Shown here: piece after piece, positions 36,940-46,192 of the stretch
How the letters are laid out: each line of letters opens with the position of its first letter
How positions within the stretch are numbered: position 1 is the stretch's first letter
Origin: CAVXYG01 sp963766005
GTDB taxonomy: Bacteria > Actinomycetota > Actinomycetes > S36-B12 > GCA-2699445
Assembly (NCBI GenBank): GCA_963766005.1
Contig: CAVXYG010000006.1
Location: forward strand, 1 to 64,000
Length of the DNA: 64,000 bases
Reading direction: 5' to 3'
The notes under the pieces: model-generated
The model's input: the letters and a program-made list of their open reading frames with translations, nothing else
What the model was told of the DNA's origin: nothing
The model's database searches: none
Made by a program: the position numbers and the translations under genes

Positions 36940-37113
36940 CGATCGCGGCGCGCAACGCAGTGCCGTCGCGCGCCGCGATCGCGCGCAATGCGGCCGGGTC
37001 GCGCGCCGGCCGCCGCGCCCAACGCAGTGCCGCCGCGCACCGGCCGTCCGCGCGCAATGCGGCGCCGGTCGCGCGCCGGCCGCCGCGCGCAATGCGGCCG
37101 GGTCGCGCGCCGG
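36940..37113. repeat. Degenerate GC repeat
   Basis: Repeated blocks with core GCGCGCAATGCGGCCGGG (36981 and 37085) and partial copies at about 36950, 37018 and 37049, mixed with AACGCAGTGCCG. The array abuts the stop of the next minus-strand gene. No protein is supported here; frames across it give only Ala/Arg/Gly-rich strings. Confidence 0.8.
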
Positions 37114-37632
37114 TCAGTCGCTGTCCGCGTCCGTCGCTCCACCAAGGACGCGGCCCTGGTGCAGCAACCGGCCGGTCGAGGGGTCGCGCAGCGTCCTCAC
37201 CTGTCCGTCGGCGAGGACCTCCAGCGAGGCCAGGTCCTGCTGCGGCAGATGGGTCAGCGCCTCGTGGGCCTCGCGGGTCCAGCCCTCGGGCAGGTAGGTG
37301 CGGGCCGGATCCTCGCCGGTGCGCCAGGCCACGCGCAGCGAGCCGTCGCTGGCGGTCGACAGCCAGTCGCAGTGCGAGAGGAGCCCCCGCACCTGATCGA
37401 CGACCGCCACCGCGGGCGCGTCGCCGTCGGCCCGCAGATCGTGGCCGGCGAGCATGTCCAGCCAGGCACGAGCGTCGTCCGGGGCGAGCAGGCCGATGCG
37501 CGCGACCGAGCCGTCGCAGCAGAAGGTTCGGTTCGGCGCCGCCTCGGAGTAGGCCCGCAGCCCCCCGGGGAACCGCTCCTGCAGTGCCGTGACCGGCACC
37601 ACGATGCTGATCGCCTCGCAGAGGACCGCCAT
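37114..37632 (-). CDS. Uncharacterised protein (172 aa)
   Basis: A 172-residue soluble protein beginning MAVLCEAISIVVPVTALQERFPGG with a second block RTFCCDGSVARIGLLAPDDARAWLDML and a C-terminal HQGRVLGGATDADSD. Cysteines at CC in FCCDG are notable. It reads as a coherent globular protein with an alpha/beta pattern, but I do not recognise the family. It is divergent from metH. Confidence 0.75.
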   Translation of the reverse strand: MAVLCEAISIVVPVTALQERFPGGLRAYSEAAPNRTFCCDGSVARIGLLAPDDARAWLDMLAGHDLRADGDAPAVAVVDQVRGLLSHCDWLSTASDGSLRVAWRTGEDPARTYLPEGWTREAHEALTHLPQQDLASLEVLADGQVRTLRDPSTGRLLHQGRVLGGATDADSD

Positions 37633-37744
37633 ATGCTGCACCGTAGCCGAGTCCTGCGGGCCGAATCGCGACCGCCGCGTGCGGCGGCGCCTCGCCGCGG
37701 CCGACCCGTAGGCTGGAGCCAACATCCGACGCCGAGGAGCCCTC

Positions 37745-40700
37745 GTGTACGACGCTGCCCGCATTGCCGCACTGCGCCACGCGCTCGCGACCCGCGTTGT
37801 GGTCGCCGACGGCGCGATGGGAACCATGCTGCAGGCCGCTGAGCCGACGCTGTCGGACTTCGAGGGGCACGAGGGCTGCAACGAGATCCTCAACGTGACG
37901 CGACCCGACATCGTGCAGTCGGTGCACGAGGAGTACCTCGCGGTCGGCGTGGACTGCATCGAGACGAACACCTTCGGCGCGAACCTGCCGAACCTGGCCG
38001 AGTACGGCATCGAGGACCGGATCTATGAACTGGCCGAGGCCGGGGCCCGGGTCGCCCGCGCCGCGGCGGACAGCTACGGCACGCCGGAGGAGCCGCGCTG
38101 GGTGCTGGGCTCGATGGGGCCGGGAACGAAGTTGCCGAGCCTGGGCCACGCCCCCTACAGCCAGCTGCGCGATGCGTACACGCTGTGCGCCGCCGGGCTC
38201 ATCGCCGGCGGGGCGGACGCCCTGCTCATCGAGACCGCCCAGGACCTGCTGCAGGCCAAGGCCGCGGTGGTGGGTGCCAAGCACGCTGCGCGCACGGCAG
38301 GCGTGGACATCCCGATCTTCGCGCAGGTGACCGTGGAGACCACCGGGACCATGTTGCTCGGCTCGGAGATCGGGGCCGCGCTCACCGCGCTGGAGGACCT
38401 CGGGATCGAGCTCATCGGCATGAACTGCGCCACCGGACCGACCGAGATGAGCGAGCATCTGCGCTACCTTGCCCAGCACGCCACCGTCGGAGTCTCCGCT
38501 ATGCCCAACGCCGGCTTGCCGATCCTCACCTCTGACGGCGCGCACTACCCGCTGAGCCCCGAGGCGCTCGCCGCCGCGCATGAGCAGTTCACCGCGCGAC
38601 TACGGACTGTCCCTGGTCGGCGGGTGCTGCGGCACCACGCCGGAGCACCTGCGCGCAGTGGTGGAGGCGGTGCGCGGCAGGCCGGTGGTGGCCCGGACCC
38701 CCGACCACGAACCTGCGGCTGCGTCGCTGTACCAATCGGTGCCCTTCCGCCAGGACACCGCCTACCTCGCCATCGGGGAGCGCACCAACGCCAACGGCTC
38801 GAAGGCGTTCCGCGAGGCGATGCTGGCGCAGGACTGGGAGCAGTGCGTCGAGATCGCCAAGAGCCAGATCCGCGACGGTGCGCACCTGCTCGACGTGTGC
38901 GTGGACTACGTCGGTCGCGACGGCGTCGCCGACATGCGCGAGATCGCGGCCCGGTTCGCCACCGCGTCCACTTTGCCGCTCGTACTGGACTCCACCGAGC
39001 CAGCAGTGCTGCAGGCAGGGTTGGAGGCGATCGGCGGTCGCGCGGTCATCAACAGCGTCAACTACGAGGACGGCGACGGGCCGGAGTCGCGGTTCGGCCG
39101 GATCATGCCCCTGGTCGCCGAGCACGGCGCGGCCGTTGTTGCGCTGACCATCGACGAGGAGGGCCAGGCGCGTACCGCCGAGTGGAAGGTCCGGGTCGCC
39201 GATCGATTGATCCGCGACCTGCGGGACAACTGGGGCATGGCGGTGTCCGACATCATCGTGGACACCCTCACCTTCCCTATCGCCACCGGCCAGGAGGAGA
39301 CCCGTCGCGACGGCATCGAGACCATCGAGGCGATCCGCGAGCTCAAGGCCCGCTATCCGGAGGTGCAGACGACGCTGGGCCTGTCCAACGTCTCGTTCGG
39401 CCTGTCGCCGGCGGCCCGCATCGTGCTGAACTCGGTGTTCCTGCACGAGTGCCTGCGGGCCGGCCTGGATTCCGCGATCGTGCATGCGGCAAAGATCCTG
39501 CCGATGGCGCGCATCTCCGATGAGCAGCGCGAGGCGGCGCTGGACCTGATCTACGACAAGCGCGTGTACGGCGCAGACGGCAACTTGTCGCATGATCCGT
39601 TGTCGCACTTCTTGCAGGTCTTCGAGGGCGTGCAGGCCGAGACCGGGCCGGACAAGGCCGAGGCACTGCTGAGCCTGCCGCTGTTCGAGCGGCTCACGCA
39701 GCGCATCATCGACGGCGAGAAGCAGGGGCTGTTCGGCGACCTCGACGAGGCGATGCAGGCCAAGCCGCCGCTGGCGATCATCAACGAGGACCTGCTGGCG
39801 GGGATGAAGACCGTCGGCGAGCTGTTCGGCTCGGGTCAGATGCAGTTGCCGTTCGTGCTGCAGTCGGCCGAGGTGATGAAGGCGGCAGTAGCGCACCTCG
39901 AGCCGCATATGGAGAAGGCCGACGAGGCCGGCAAGGGCACCATCGTCCTGGCCACCGTCAAAGGGGACGTGCACGACATCGGCAAGAATCTCGTCGACAT
40001 CATCCTGTCGAACAACGGCTACCGCGTGGTGAACATCGGGATCAAGCAGCCGATGAACGCGATCCTGGAGGCCGCCGAGGAGCATCGGGCCGACGTCATC
40101 GGCATGTCCGGGCTCCTGGTGAAATCGACCGTGATCATGAAGGAGAACCTCGAGGAGATGAACCGTCGCGACGTGGCCGACCGGTGGCCGGTCCTCCTCG
40201 GCGGTGCGGCGTTGACGCGGGCCTTCGTCGAGGAGGATCTCGCCGAGGTGTTCCAGGGCGAGGTCCGCTACGCCCGCGACGCCTTCGAGGGCCTGCGGCT
40301 CATGGACACCGTCATGGCGATCAAGCGCGGCGACCCGGATGCGGTGCTCCCGGAGCGCCGCCGCCGCCGAGTGCGGGCGAAGGCGGACAGCGGCTCCGCG
40401 CAGGCCGAGGCCGTCGACACGGCGCGCTCGGACATCGCGGCCCAGAACCCGGTCCCGACGCCGCCGTTCTGGGGCACCCGCGTCGTGAAGGGCGTGCCGC
40501 TCGCCGACATCGCCGCCTACTTGGACCAGCGCGCCACGTTCGTCGGCCAATGGGGGTTGAAACCGACCCGCGGTGACGGTCCGGGCTACGACGAGCTCGT
40601 GGAGCGCGAGGGGCGGCCCCGGCTACGGATGTGGCTGGACCGGATCCGTGCCGAGGGGCTCATGGAGCCGGCGGCGGTCTACGGCTACTTCCCCTGCTAC

Positions 40701-41258
40701 TCCGAGGGCAACGACCTGGTCGTGCTGCATCCCGACGGCGAGCATGCCGGCCAGGAGTGGGTGCGCTGGACGTTCCCGCGTCAGCGCCGCGGCAGGCGGC
40801 TCTGCCTCGCCGACTTCTTCCGCAGCAAGGACTCAGGCCAGCTCGATGTCATCGCTGCGACCGTCGTGACCATGGGGGAGGCGGCCTCGCACTCCACAGC
40901 GAAGCTCTTCGAGGCCGACGCGTATCGCGACTACCTCGAGCTGCACGGGCTCAGCGTGCAGCTGACCGAGGCGTTCGCCGAGATGTGGCACGCGCGCGTG
41001 CGGGCCGAGCTGGGGTGGTCGGCGGAGGACGTCGCGGACATGCCGACCCTGATCGGCAAGCAGGGCTACCGCGGATCGCGCTACTCCTTCGGGTACCCCG
41101 CCTGCCCGGATGTGGAGCAGCAGACCGGCCTGATGACGCTGCTCCGGCCGGAGCGCATCGGGGTGACGCTGAGCGAGGAGTTCCAACTGCACCCCGAGCA
41201 ATCCACATCGGCGATCATCGTGCACCATCCGGAGGCGAAGTACTTCAACGCCGGTTGA
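37745..41258 (+). pseudogene. metH: Cobalamin-dependent methionine synthase, split by a frameshift
   Basis: MetH transfers a methyl group from methyltetrahydrofolate to homocysteine through cobalamin. The first frame (37745 to about 38598, GAGGAG before GTG) carries the homocysteine domain up to VGVSAMPNAGLPILT, with the first zinc Cys in IGMNCATGP. The rest continues one frame over (ATG 38580 or read-through): the zinc motif LVGGCCGTTPEH, pterin domain IGERTNANGSKAF, cobalamin His in DVHDIGKNLVDI, and activation domain YGYFPCYSEGNDL. One extra G near 38597 (ACC-G-CGC) explains the break. The split falls inside the zinc site, so neither part alone could be active; a sequencing error is likely. 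Repaired length is about 1170 residues. Confidence 0.93.
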
Positions 41259-41641
41259 GTGCGCCGGGGTGCCCCACCTGTGTCCGGCGGTGCCTGCCCG
41301 GTTCACGCGGGCGCGAACCGGGCAGGCAGTCAGCGCGATGGACGGCGCCCTGCAACCATCGCGCGCCGATGCCGGTGTCGGGTGGTGCGGGCCTCCCGCG
41401 CATCTGCGCGCATCCGTGGGTGGGCAGCCCGATTCCCCCGACACGCCGATCGCGCCCGCGTCTGCTCGGCGGCGATGCGAGGGCTGTCAGGCCGTACGGG
41501 CCCGGTGATGGGGCGCGGGCCGCGCCGTCCCCGCCGCACGCCTCAGGTCATCGGTCGGTCATCGGGCATCGGTCATCGGGCATCGGGCGTCGGGCGTCGG
41601 GCATCGGGCGTCGGGCCCATCCTCCTGTGGCGTCCGGCGTT
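41259..41641. other. Gene-free stretch with a 7-base repeat array
   Basis: Between the convergent metH and DUF5684 genes there is no supported gene. The segment 41550-41617 is an array of about ten copies of a heptamer, ATCGGGC or GTCGGGC with variants ATCGGTC. The rest (41259-41549) is ordinary GC-rich DNA in which I see no signal. Confidence 0.75.
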
Positions 41642-42019
41642 CTACGCGAACAGCGGATCCTCCGGCAACTGGTAGCGCGCCTCCCCGAAGCCCAGGATCA
41701 GGTAGCCGATGGGCGTGAAGACGACGAGCACCGCAGCCATCCCCGCGCCGCGCCCGAACGCCTTCGCCAGGTCGATCATGAGGATGATCCAAACCACGAA
41801 GTTGACCAGCGGGATCAGCAGCAGCAGGAACCACCACCACGGCCGGTGCAGGATCCTCAGCAGGCCGAAGAAGTTGACGAAAGGGATGATCGCGACCCAG
41901 CCCTGCTGACCCGCTTTCGCATACAGCTTCCAGCCGGCGACCAGCACCAGGACGTACCACAGCCACAACATCGCCAGGGATGCCCAAGCGAAGAACGCTC
42001 CCCATGACCCGCTGTCCAT
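41642..42019 (-). CDS. DUF5684 membrane protein
   Basis: A 125-residue four-helix membrane protein of the DUF5684 family. Signature segments are GQQGWVAIIPFVNFFGLLRIL, HRPWWWFLLLLIPLVNFVVW, MIDLAKAFGRG and the ending GYLILGFGEARYQL. GAGGAG lies five bases before the ATG at 42019, so I prefer it over the GTG at 42025. The family is often near signal peptidase genes, but none is here and function is unknown. Confidence 0.85.
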   Translation of the reverse strand: MDSGSWGAFFAWASLAMLWLWYVLVLVAGWKLYAKAGQQGWVAIIPFVNFFGLLRILHRPWWWFLLLLIPLVNFVVWIILMIDLAKAFGRGAGMAAVLVVFTPIGYLILGFGEARYQLPEDPLFA

Positions 42020-42124
42020 TGCCACTCCTCGCCTCGTCCGCTTGGACTCACCCGGGCGACCCGCGCCGCGCGGACGTAGTGACTGCAGTCGTCGGCGCGG
42101 CGCGGCGCGGCGCGGGTCCGTTGG

Positions 42125-43609
42125 TTACTTCACACGCACGATCTCCCCGTTGGCGATCTTGGCCCGGTACTGGGTGATTTCGCTCTTGATGACCTTCGCC
42201 ATCAGGTAGAGGCCGATGACGTTCGGGATGGCCATCAAGAAGATCATCGAGTCGGAGATGCCGATCACCGGGCCGAGGGCCAGCGAGGCCCCGATGACGA
42301 CGAAGACGCAGAAGACGAACTTGAAGATGTTCTCCGCCAGCACGCTGTCGCCGGCCAGGTATCGCGTGGCCTTCATGCCGTAGTAGCTCCACGAGATCAT
42401 CGTGGAGAAGGCGAACATCACGACTGCGACTGCCAGCACGTTCGGGAACCACGGCAGCACCGACTCGAAGGCGCGCGAGGTGAGCGTGACGCCGCCCAGC
42501 GCGGTCGCATCCGGGTCGGCCCAGGCGCCGCTGATGACGATCGTCAATGCGGTCATCGTGCAGATGACGATGGTGTCGATGAACGGCTCCAGCAGAGCCA
42601 CGAACCCTTCGGTGGCGGGCTGCTTGGTACGGACCGCGGAGTGAGCGATCGCAGCAGACCCGATGCCAGCCTCGTTGGAGAACGCCGCTCGCTGAAAGCC
42701 CACGATCAGCACGCCCAGCACGCCGCCGACCGCAGCGGGAGGGGCGAAGGCGCCCTTGAAGATCTCGCCGATGGCGGCAGGGACGTCGCCGACATTGCCC
42801 ACGATCACGATGACGCAGGCTGCCACGTAGATTACGGCCATGGCCGGGACCAGCTTCTCCGTCACGCGGGCGATGCTCTTGATCCCGCCGATGATCACCA
42901 GGCCGACCGCCACCGCGAAGATGAGCCCGATCAGCCAGCGCAGGTCGACGAAGGCGCTGTCCTCGCCGCCGGTCACATTGATGATCTGCTGCGTGGCCTG
43001 GTTGGCCTGGAACATGTTGCCGCCGCCCAGCGCGCCACCGATGCAGAAGATGGCGAAGAAGACGGCCAGCACCCGTCCCAGCCCGCCCTTGCCTTGCGCC
43101 TTCAGGCCGCGGCTCAGGTAGTACATCGGCCCACCGGACACCGAGCCGTCGGGGTTCTCCTTGCGGAACTTCACCCCCAACGTGCACTCGGCCATCTTCG
43201 AGGACATGCCGAGGAAGCCGGCCAGCGCCATCCAGAACGTCGCGCCAGGTCCGCCGACCGCGATAGCGACAGCAACACCGGCGATATTGCCCAGGCCGAC
43301 CGTGCCTGACACCGCGGTAGCCAGTGCCTGGAAGTGGGAGACCTCGCCGGCATCGTCGGGGTTGGAGTAGCGCCCCCGCACCAGGTCGATGGCGTGCTTG
43401 AACCCGCGAACATTGAGGAAGCCGAGGTAGAACGTGAAGAAGACGGCGGCAGCGATCAGCCATAGGACGATGAGCCGCACCTCGGTGCCGCCCACCGAGA
43501 TCCCGTAGAAGACGACCTCGGTGATCCGGTCGGCGATCGGGCCGAGGGTTTCCTGGATCTGCTCGTCGAGGCCCTGCGTGGAGTCCTGGGTCAGCAGCGC
43601 GGCGGTCAT
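42125..43609 (-). CDS. Sodium:alanine/glycine symporter (AGCS family)
   Basis: The 494-residue protein belongs to the alanine-or-glycine:cation symporter family, which imports small amino acids with Na+. Motifs include FQALATAVSGTVGLGNIAGVAVAI, GGPGATFWMALAGFLGMSSK, GPMYYLSRGL and FQRAAFSNEAGIGSAAIAHSA, with about eleven hydrophobic segments. It shares an ATGA overlap with the upstream UspA gene, so both are expressed together. Confidence 0.94.
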   Translation of the reverse strand: MTAALLTQDSTQGLDEQIQETLGPIADRITEVVFYGISVGGTEVRLIVLWLIAAAVFFTFYLGFLNVRGFKHAIDLVRGRYSNPDDAGEVSHFQALATAVSGTVGLGNIAGVAVAIAVGGPGATFWMALAGFLGMSSKMAECTLGVKFRKENPDGSVSGGPMYYLSRGLKAQGKGGLGRVLAVFFAIFCIGGALGGGNMFQANQATQQIINVTGGEDSAFVDLRWLIGLIFAVAVGLVIIGGIKSIARVTEKLVPAMAVIYVAACVIVIVGNVGDVPAAIGEIFKGAFAPPAAVGGVLGVLIVGFQRAAFSNEAGIGSAAIAHSAVRTKQPATEGFVALLEPFIDTIVICTMTALTIVISGAWADPDATALGGVTLTSRAFESVLPWFPNVLAVAVVMFAFSTMISWSYYGMKATRYLAGDSVLAENIFKFVFCVFVVIGASLALGPVIGISDSMIFLMAIPNVIGLYLMAKVIKSEITQYRAKIANGEIVRVK

Positions 43610-44043
43610 GGGACCACCACCACGGGAACCGAGGCCGACTGCACCAGGTGGGCGGGCAGCCCGCCGAACAGTCGCTGGCGGATGCCGGTGTCGCCGGTGC
43701 GGCCAACGATGAGCAGCCGCGCGGACTCCTGCTTGGCGATCTCCTCGAGCACGTCCACCGGGTCCCCGTGGCGCACCATGACCTCGGCGTTGCCGCCGTG
43801 CTCCTGGGCGACCTGGCCCATTGGCAGCAGCACCTGTTCCTCTGCGGCCTTGATCTCAGCCAGGTTCTTGGCGTGGCGCTGCTCGTTCTCCTGCGGCGTG
43901 TTGAACGAGAACGGCGACCACGGCACGACATGGACCAACAGCATGGAACCCACAAGGTTCGACGACTGCAGCCGGCACGCCAGCTCGACGGCTCGCCTGC
44001 TGGCATCGCTGGTGTCGACCCCCACCACGATGTCGTAGGACAT
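43606..44043 (-). CDS. Universal stress protein (UspA family)
   Basis: A 145-residue UspA-fold protein: MSYDIVVGVDTSDASRRAVELA at the N-terminus and the ATP-binding type motif LIVGRTGDTGIRQRLFGGLPAHLVQSASVPVVVV at the C-terminus (pattern G-x2-G-x9-G-S/T with a G-rich variant). It probably binds ATP. Its stop overlaps the start of the symporter gene, suggesting a regulatory or stress link to amino-acid uptake, as seen for other transporter-Usp pairs. Confidence 0.9.
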   Translation of the reverse strand: MSYDIVVGVDTSDASRRAVELACRLQSSNLVGSMLLVHVVPWSPFSFNTPQENEQRHAKNLAEIKAAEEQVLLPMGQVAQEHGGNAEVMVRHGDPVDVLEEIAKQESARLLIVGRTGDTGIRQRLFGGLPAHLVQSASVPVVVVP

Positions 44044-44442
44044 GGCGCCTCCTCAGTTCGAGGTTTCCGAAGGTAGCAGCGCAGGAGCCGCTGCCCGACA
44101 GGATTGTCAGGTTTGCCGCAAGCTGCCCCGTTGGCCGTGCCGCCGGCCGGCGACGCCAGTCCGCGAGCCGTCGCGACGCACGCCGCCACAAGGCGTTGGG
44201 GCGATCGGTTGCGCGCGGTGGCCTCGTGCCTCGACGGCGAGCAGCTGGGGCGGGAGATCGCCGGTGGGCGGGCTGAGGAGCGTGTCCAGCCGCGCCGAGG
44301 GGTCGGCGCATGCCTCGCCGGCGGCCGGCTGACCGACGCGGCGCCACGTGCTGCCCCGCCATGCCGCGCCTCCCCAGACTGCCGAGGCGTGTTCGTGCTG
44401 GTGCTCGGGTCGGCTGAACCGTTCGCGACGAGGGGAAGACCC
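44044..44442. other. Gene-free divergent spacer
   Basis: About 400 bases between the divergent UspA and secreted-protein genes. I see no supported gene or strong hairpin. It ends with AGGGGAA, the likely ribosome-binding site of the secreted protein (44431-44437). Confidence 0.5.
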
Positions 44443-45054
44443 ATGGTGAGGCGAATCCTGGTCCTGGCGGCCACGGTCGCGCTCGCGTCTGGAATTGCCG
44501 CGTCCAGTGTCGCGGCACCCCCGACGGGCTCGTTCATCGTCGTGCTGGCGCCCCCTGCGGCCGACGTCCGCGCCGAGGCCGCCGATCTGGCCCGCCAGGC
44601 CGGCGGGCGAGTGGGCTTCGTGTACGAGCATGCGCTGCAAGGGTTCCAGTTGTGGGCAGCGCCCAGCGCCGCTGCTGCGCTGCAGCGCAGCCCGAACGTG
44701 CTCTCGGTGGAGGCCGGGCTCTACCAGCAGGTCGTCGCAGCCGGCAACGGCAGTTGGACCGACGACTCCGGCGATGGCACGACAGAGCCGCTGCTGGATG
44801 TGGCGAGCTTCGGCGCGTCCCTGATCGATGGCGACGGCGGAACCACCCCGAGCACCCCGCCGGTCGCGTCGTTCAGCACCGCATGCACGGACCTGGACTG
44901 CACGTTCGACGCGTCAGGCCCTGCGGGCGGCATCACTGGCTACGCCTGGGACTTCGGCGACGGAACCACCGGATCGGGGGAGACCGCCAGTCGGACCCCG
45001 GTCCCTGGCGGTGAGCCGGAGCCGCGATCCTGCCGGGAAGGCTCGTTTCGATGA
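44443..45054 (+). CDS. Secreted S8-propeptide plus truncated PKD protein, no peptidase domain
   Basis: The 203-residue frame begins with a signal peptide (MVRRILVLAATVALASGIAA, cleavage near SSVAA-P). The next part resembles the peptidase inhibitor I9 propeptide of subtilases (GSFIVVLAPPAADVRAEAADLA, RVGFVYEHALQGFQLWA, LQRSPNVLSVEAGLYQQ). A PKD domain start follows (PVASFSTACTDLDCTFDASG, ITGYAWDFGDGTTGSGE). The catalytic S8 domain expected between them is missing, and the PKD domain breaks off halfway and runs into a palindromic element at 45031. It is probably a remnant of a subtilisin-like protease that suffered an internal and a terminal deletion. Alternatively it is a stand-alone inhibitor. 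Confidence 0.75.
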   Translation: MVRRILVLAATVALASGIAASSVAAPPTGSFIVVLAPPAADVRAEAADLARQAGGRVGFVYEHALQGFQLWAAPSAAAALQRSPNVLSVEAGLYQQVVAAGNGSWTDDSGDGTTEPLLDVASFGASLIDGDGGTTPSTPPVASFSTACTDLDCTFDASGPAGGITGYAWDFGDGTTGSGETASRTPVPGGEPEPRSCREGSFR

Positions 45055-45118
45055 GGCTCGGTTCTCGGGCCGAGCGGGGATCTCCTGAGAGATCGATTCT
45101 GGATGAGGCTTACCGGCG
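45031..45118. repeat. Palindromic element, copy 3
   Basis: An 88-base imperfect inverted repeat: left arm TGCCGGGAAGGCTC (45031-45044) and right arm GAGGCTTACCGGC (45105-45117), three mismatches between arms. The interior holds two smaller hairpins, GCTCGG/CCGAGC (45057-45076) and GATCTC/GAGATC (45079-45094). It interrupts the end of the PKD-protein frame. Positions 45119-45479 show no recognisable gene. Confidence 0.75.
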
Positions 45119-45479
45119 AGCAACCCGACCAGTCGCTGCTGGCGGGCGTGACACGGGGAGGTCTGGGTGGCGCCGGCGGCTCGGCGAGCCGCGGATTGGC
45201 TGGGACAGGAAGTGCGCCGGCCGGTCGGGCTGTCCTCGCTGTCACGGGAGGATCCTGTCTTCTCTGTCCGAGCAGGCGCTCAAGGCGCCTACGGCGCTCA
45301 GGGAGGCGGAGGGACCACGACAGCCGACGCTGCATCGAGCGGTGGGACAGAACCCGCGATCGGTGCAGAGGGCTGCGATGACGAGTCGTCGGTGGGCGAC
45401 GAACGGCGAGGCTGGGCCGCACCGGCATCTCGGGGAGTCCGCCGACGCACCGCGCCAGACTGGCCCAGGGCGCATGGTG

Positions 45480-45960
45480 CGATGGCGGAGCGGTCGCGCG
45501 ACACGGATCTCCTGCGGTCTCGGCGCTTGACCGGCACACGTGGACACGCTCGTCGTGCTGCACACCGATCCCGGAGTGATGCGTCGACGAGCCGGAACCG
45601 ACCTCGCGGGTAGTCGAGGCGCTGCGGCATAGGTCGCGACCGCCTGCCCCGGGCTTCGGGGTCTGGGCCGCCGAGGACGCCGACGGGCGGTTCGTCGGTT
45701 GGTTCTGGTTTGAGCGAGAGCGCGTCGGCAGCGGCACTCGGCTACCGGTTGCACCGGTGGGCTTGGGACGGAAGGCGGCCGGGCGGTTGCGGACCGCGCA
45801 TTCGCGCCAGACATGGAACGGGTCGTCGCGCGGACGTACAAGGAGACCGCCGCTGCAAGGCGGGTGATGGGGAACCTGACGATGCGGCAAGTGCGCAGGT
45901 TCCGGCTCGACGAGGCGGTGCTGGGCGGGCAGCCGGCATGGGAAGGCGATGGGGCGGGTG
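45480..45960 (+). pseudogene. GNAT-family N-acetyltransferase, decayed
   Basis: Fragments of an acetyltransferase appear in order but in changing frames. LLRSRRL lies near 45505, DTLVVLHTDPGVMRRR at about 45543-45590, GFGVWAAEDADGRFVGWFWFE at about 45655-45715, LGYRLHRWAWDGR near 45740, and MERVVARTYKETAAARRVM with MRQVRRFRLDEAVLGGQPAWEGD at 45813-45950. Together they cover the strands and acetyl-CoA helix of a RimJ/RimL-like GNAT protein. At least four frame changes and a missing C-terminus mark a true pseudogene or a very error-prone stretch. Confidence 0.75.
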
Positions 45961-45970
45961 CGAATGCCGG

Positions 45971-46085
45971 GCCGGGGACCGAGCGGGATGACGCTGGTCG
46001 GGGCCGGGGACCGAGCGGGATGACGCTGGTCCTGGCCGGGGACCGAGCGGGATGACGCTGGTCCGGGCCGGGGATGACGCTGGCC
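45971..46085. repeat. 32-base tandem repeat
   Basis: Three full copies (45971, 46003, 46035) and one partial copy (46067-46085) of a 32-base unit with core CCGAGCGGGATGACGCTGGT. The last copy lacks ten central bases. The array ends about 108 bases upstream of the acyl-CoA ligase gene and directly follows the GNAT remnant. Confidence 0.93.
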
Positions 46086-46192
46086 AAGCAGTTGACCACG
46101 TGCCGAACCACGCATCACGTGCCGTTATGGACTGTTTCGGCGCGGGGTAAGGTTCGGGCCAGTTCGTGAATCGTACGAGAGGGCTTGGGGAT

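Noticed and set aside
37633..37744. Cobalamin or SAM riboswitch before metH
   Set aside because: The leader is only about 110 bases and I see no B12-box or SAM-aptamer core.
38589..40550. 653-codon minus-strand frame opposite metH
   Set aside because: Antisense shadow; metH motifs on the plus strand are complete.
41550..41617. CRISPR or origin iterons
   Set aside because: Heptamers are directly adjacent with no spacers; no dnaA or rep gene nearby.
45242..46111. 289-codon minus-strand frame across the GNAT remnant
   Set aside because: Its Arg/Pro/Ser-rich content and tandem-repeat-derived C-terminal part match no family; the plus-strand GNAT fragments explain the region better.
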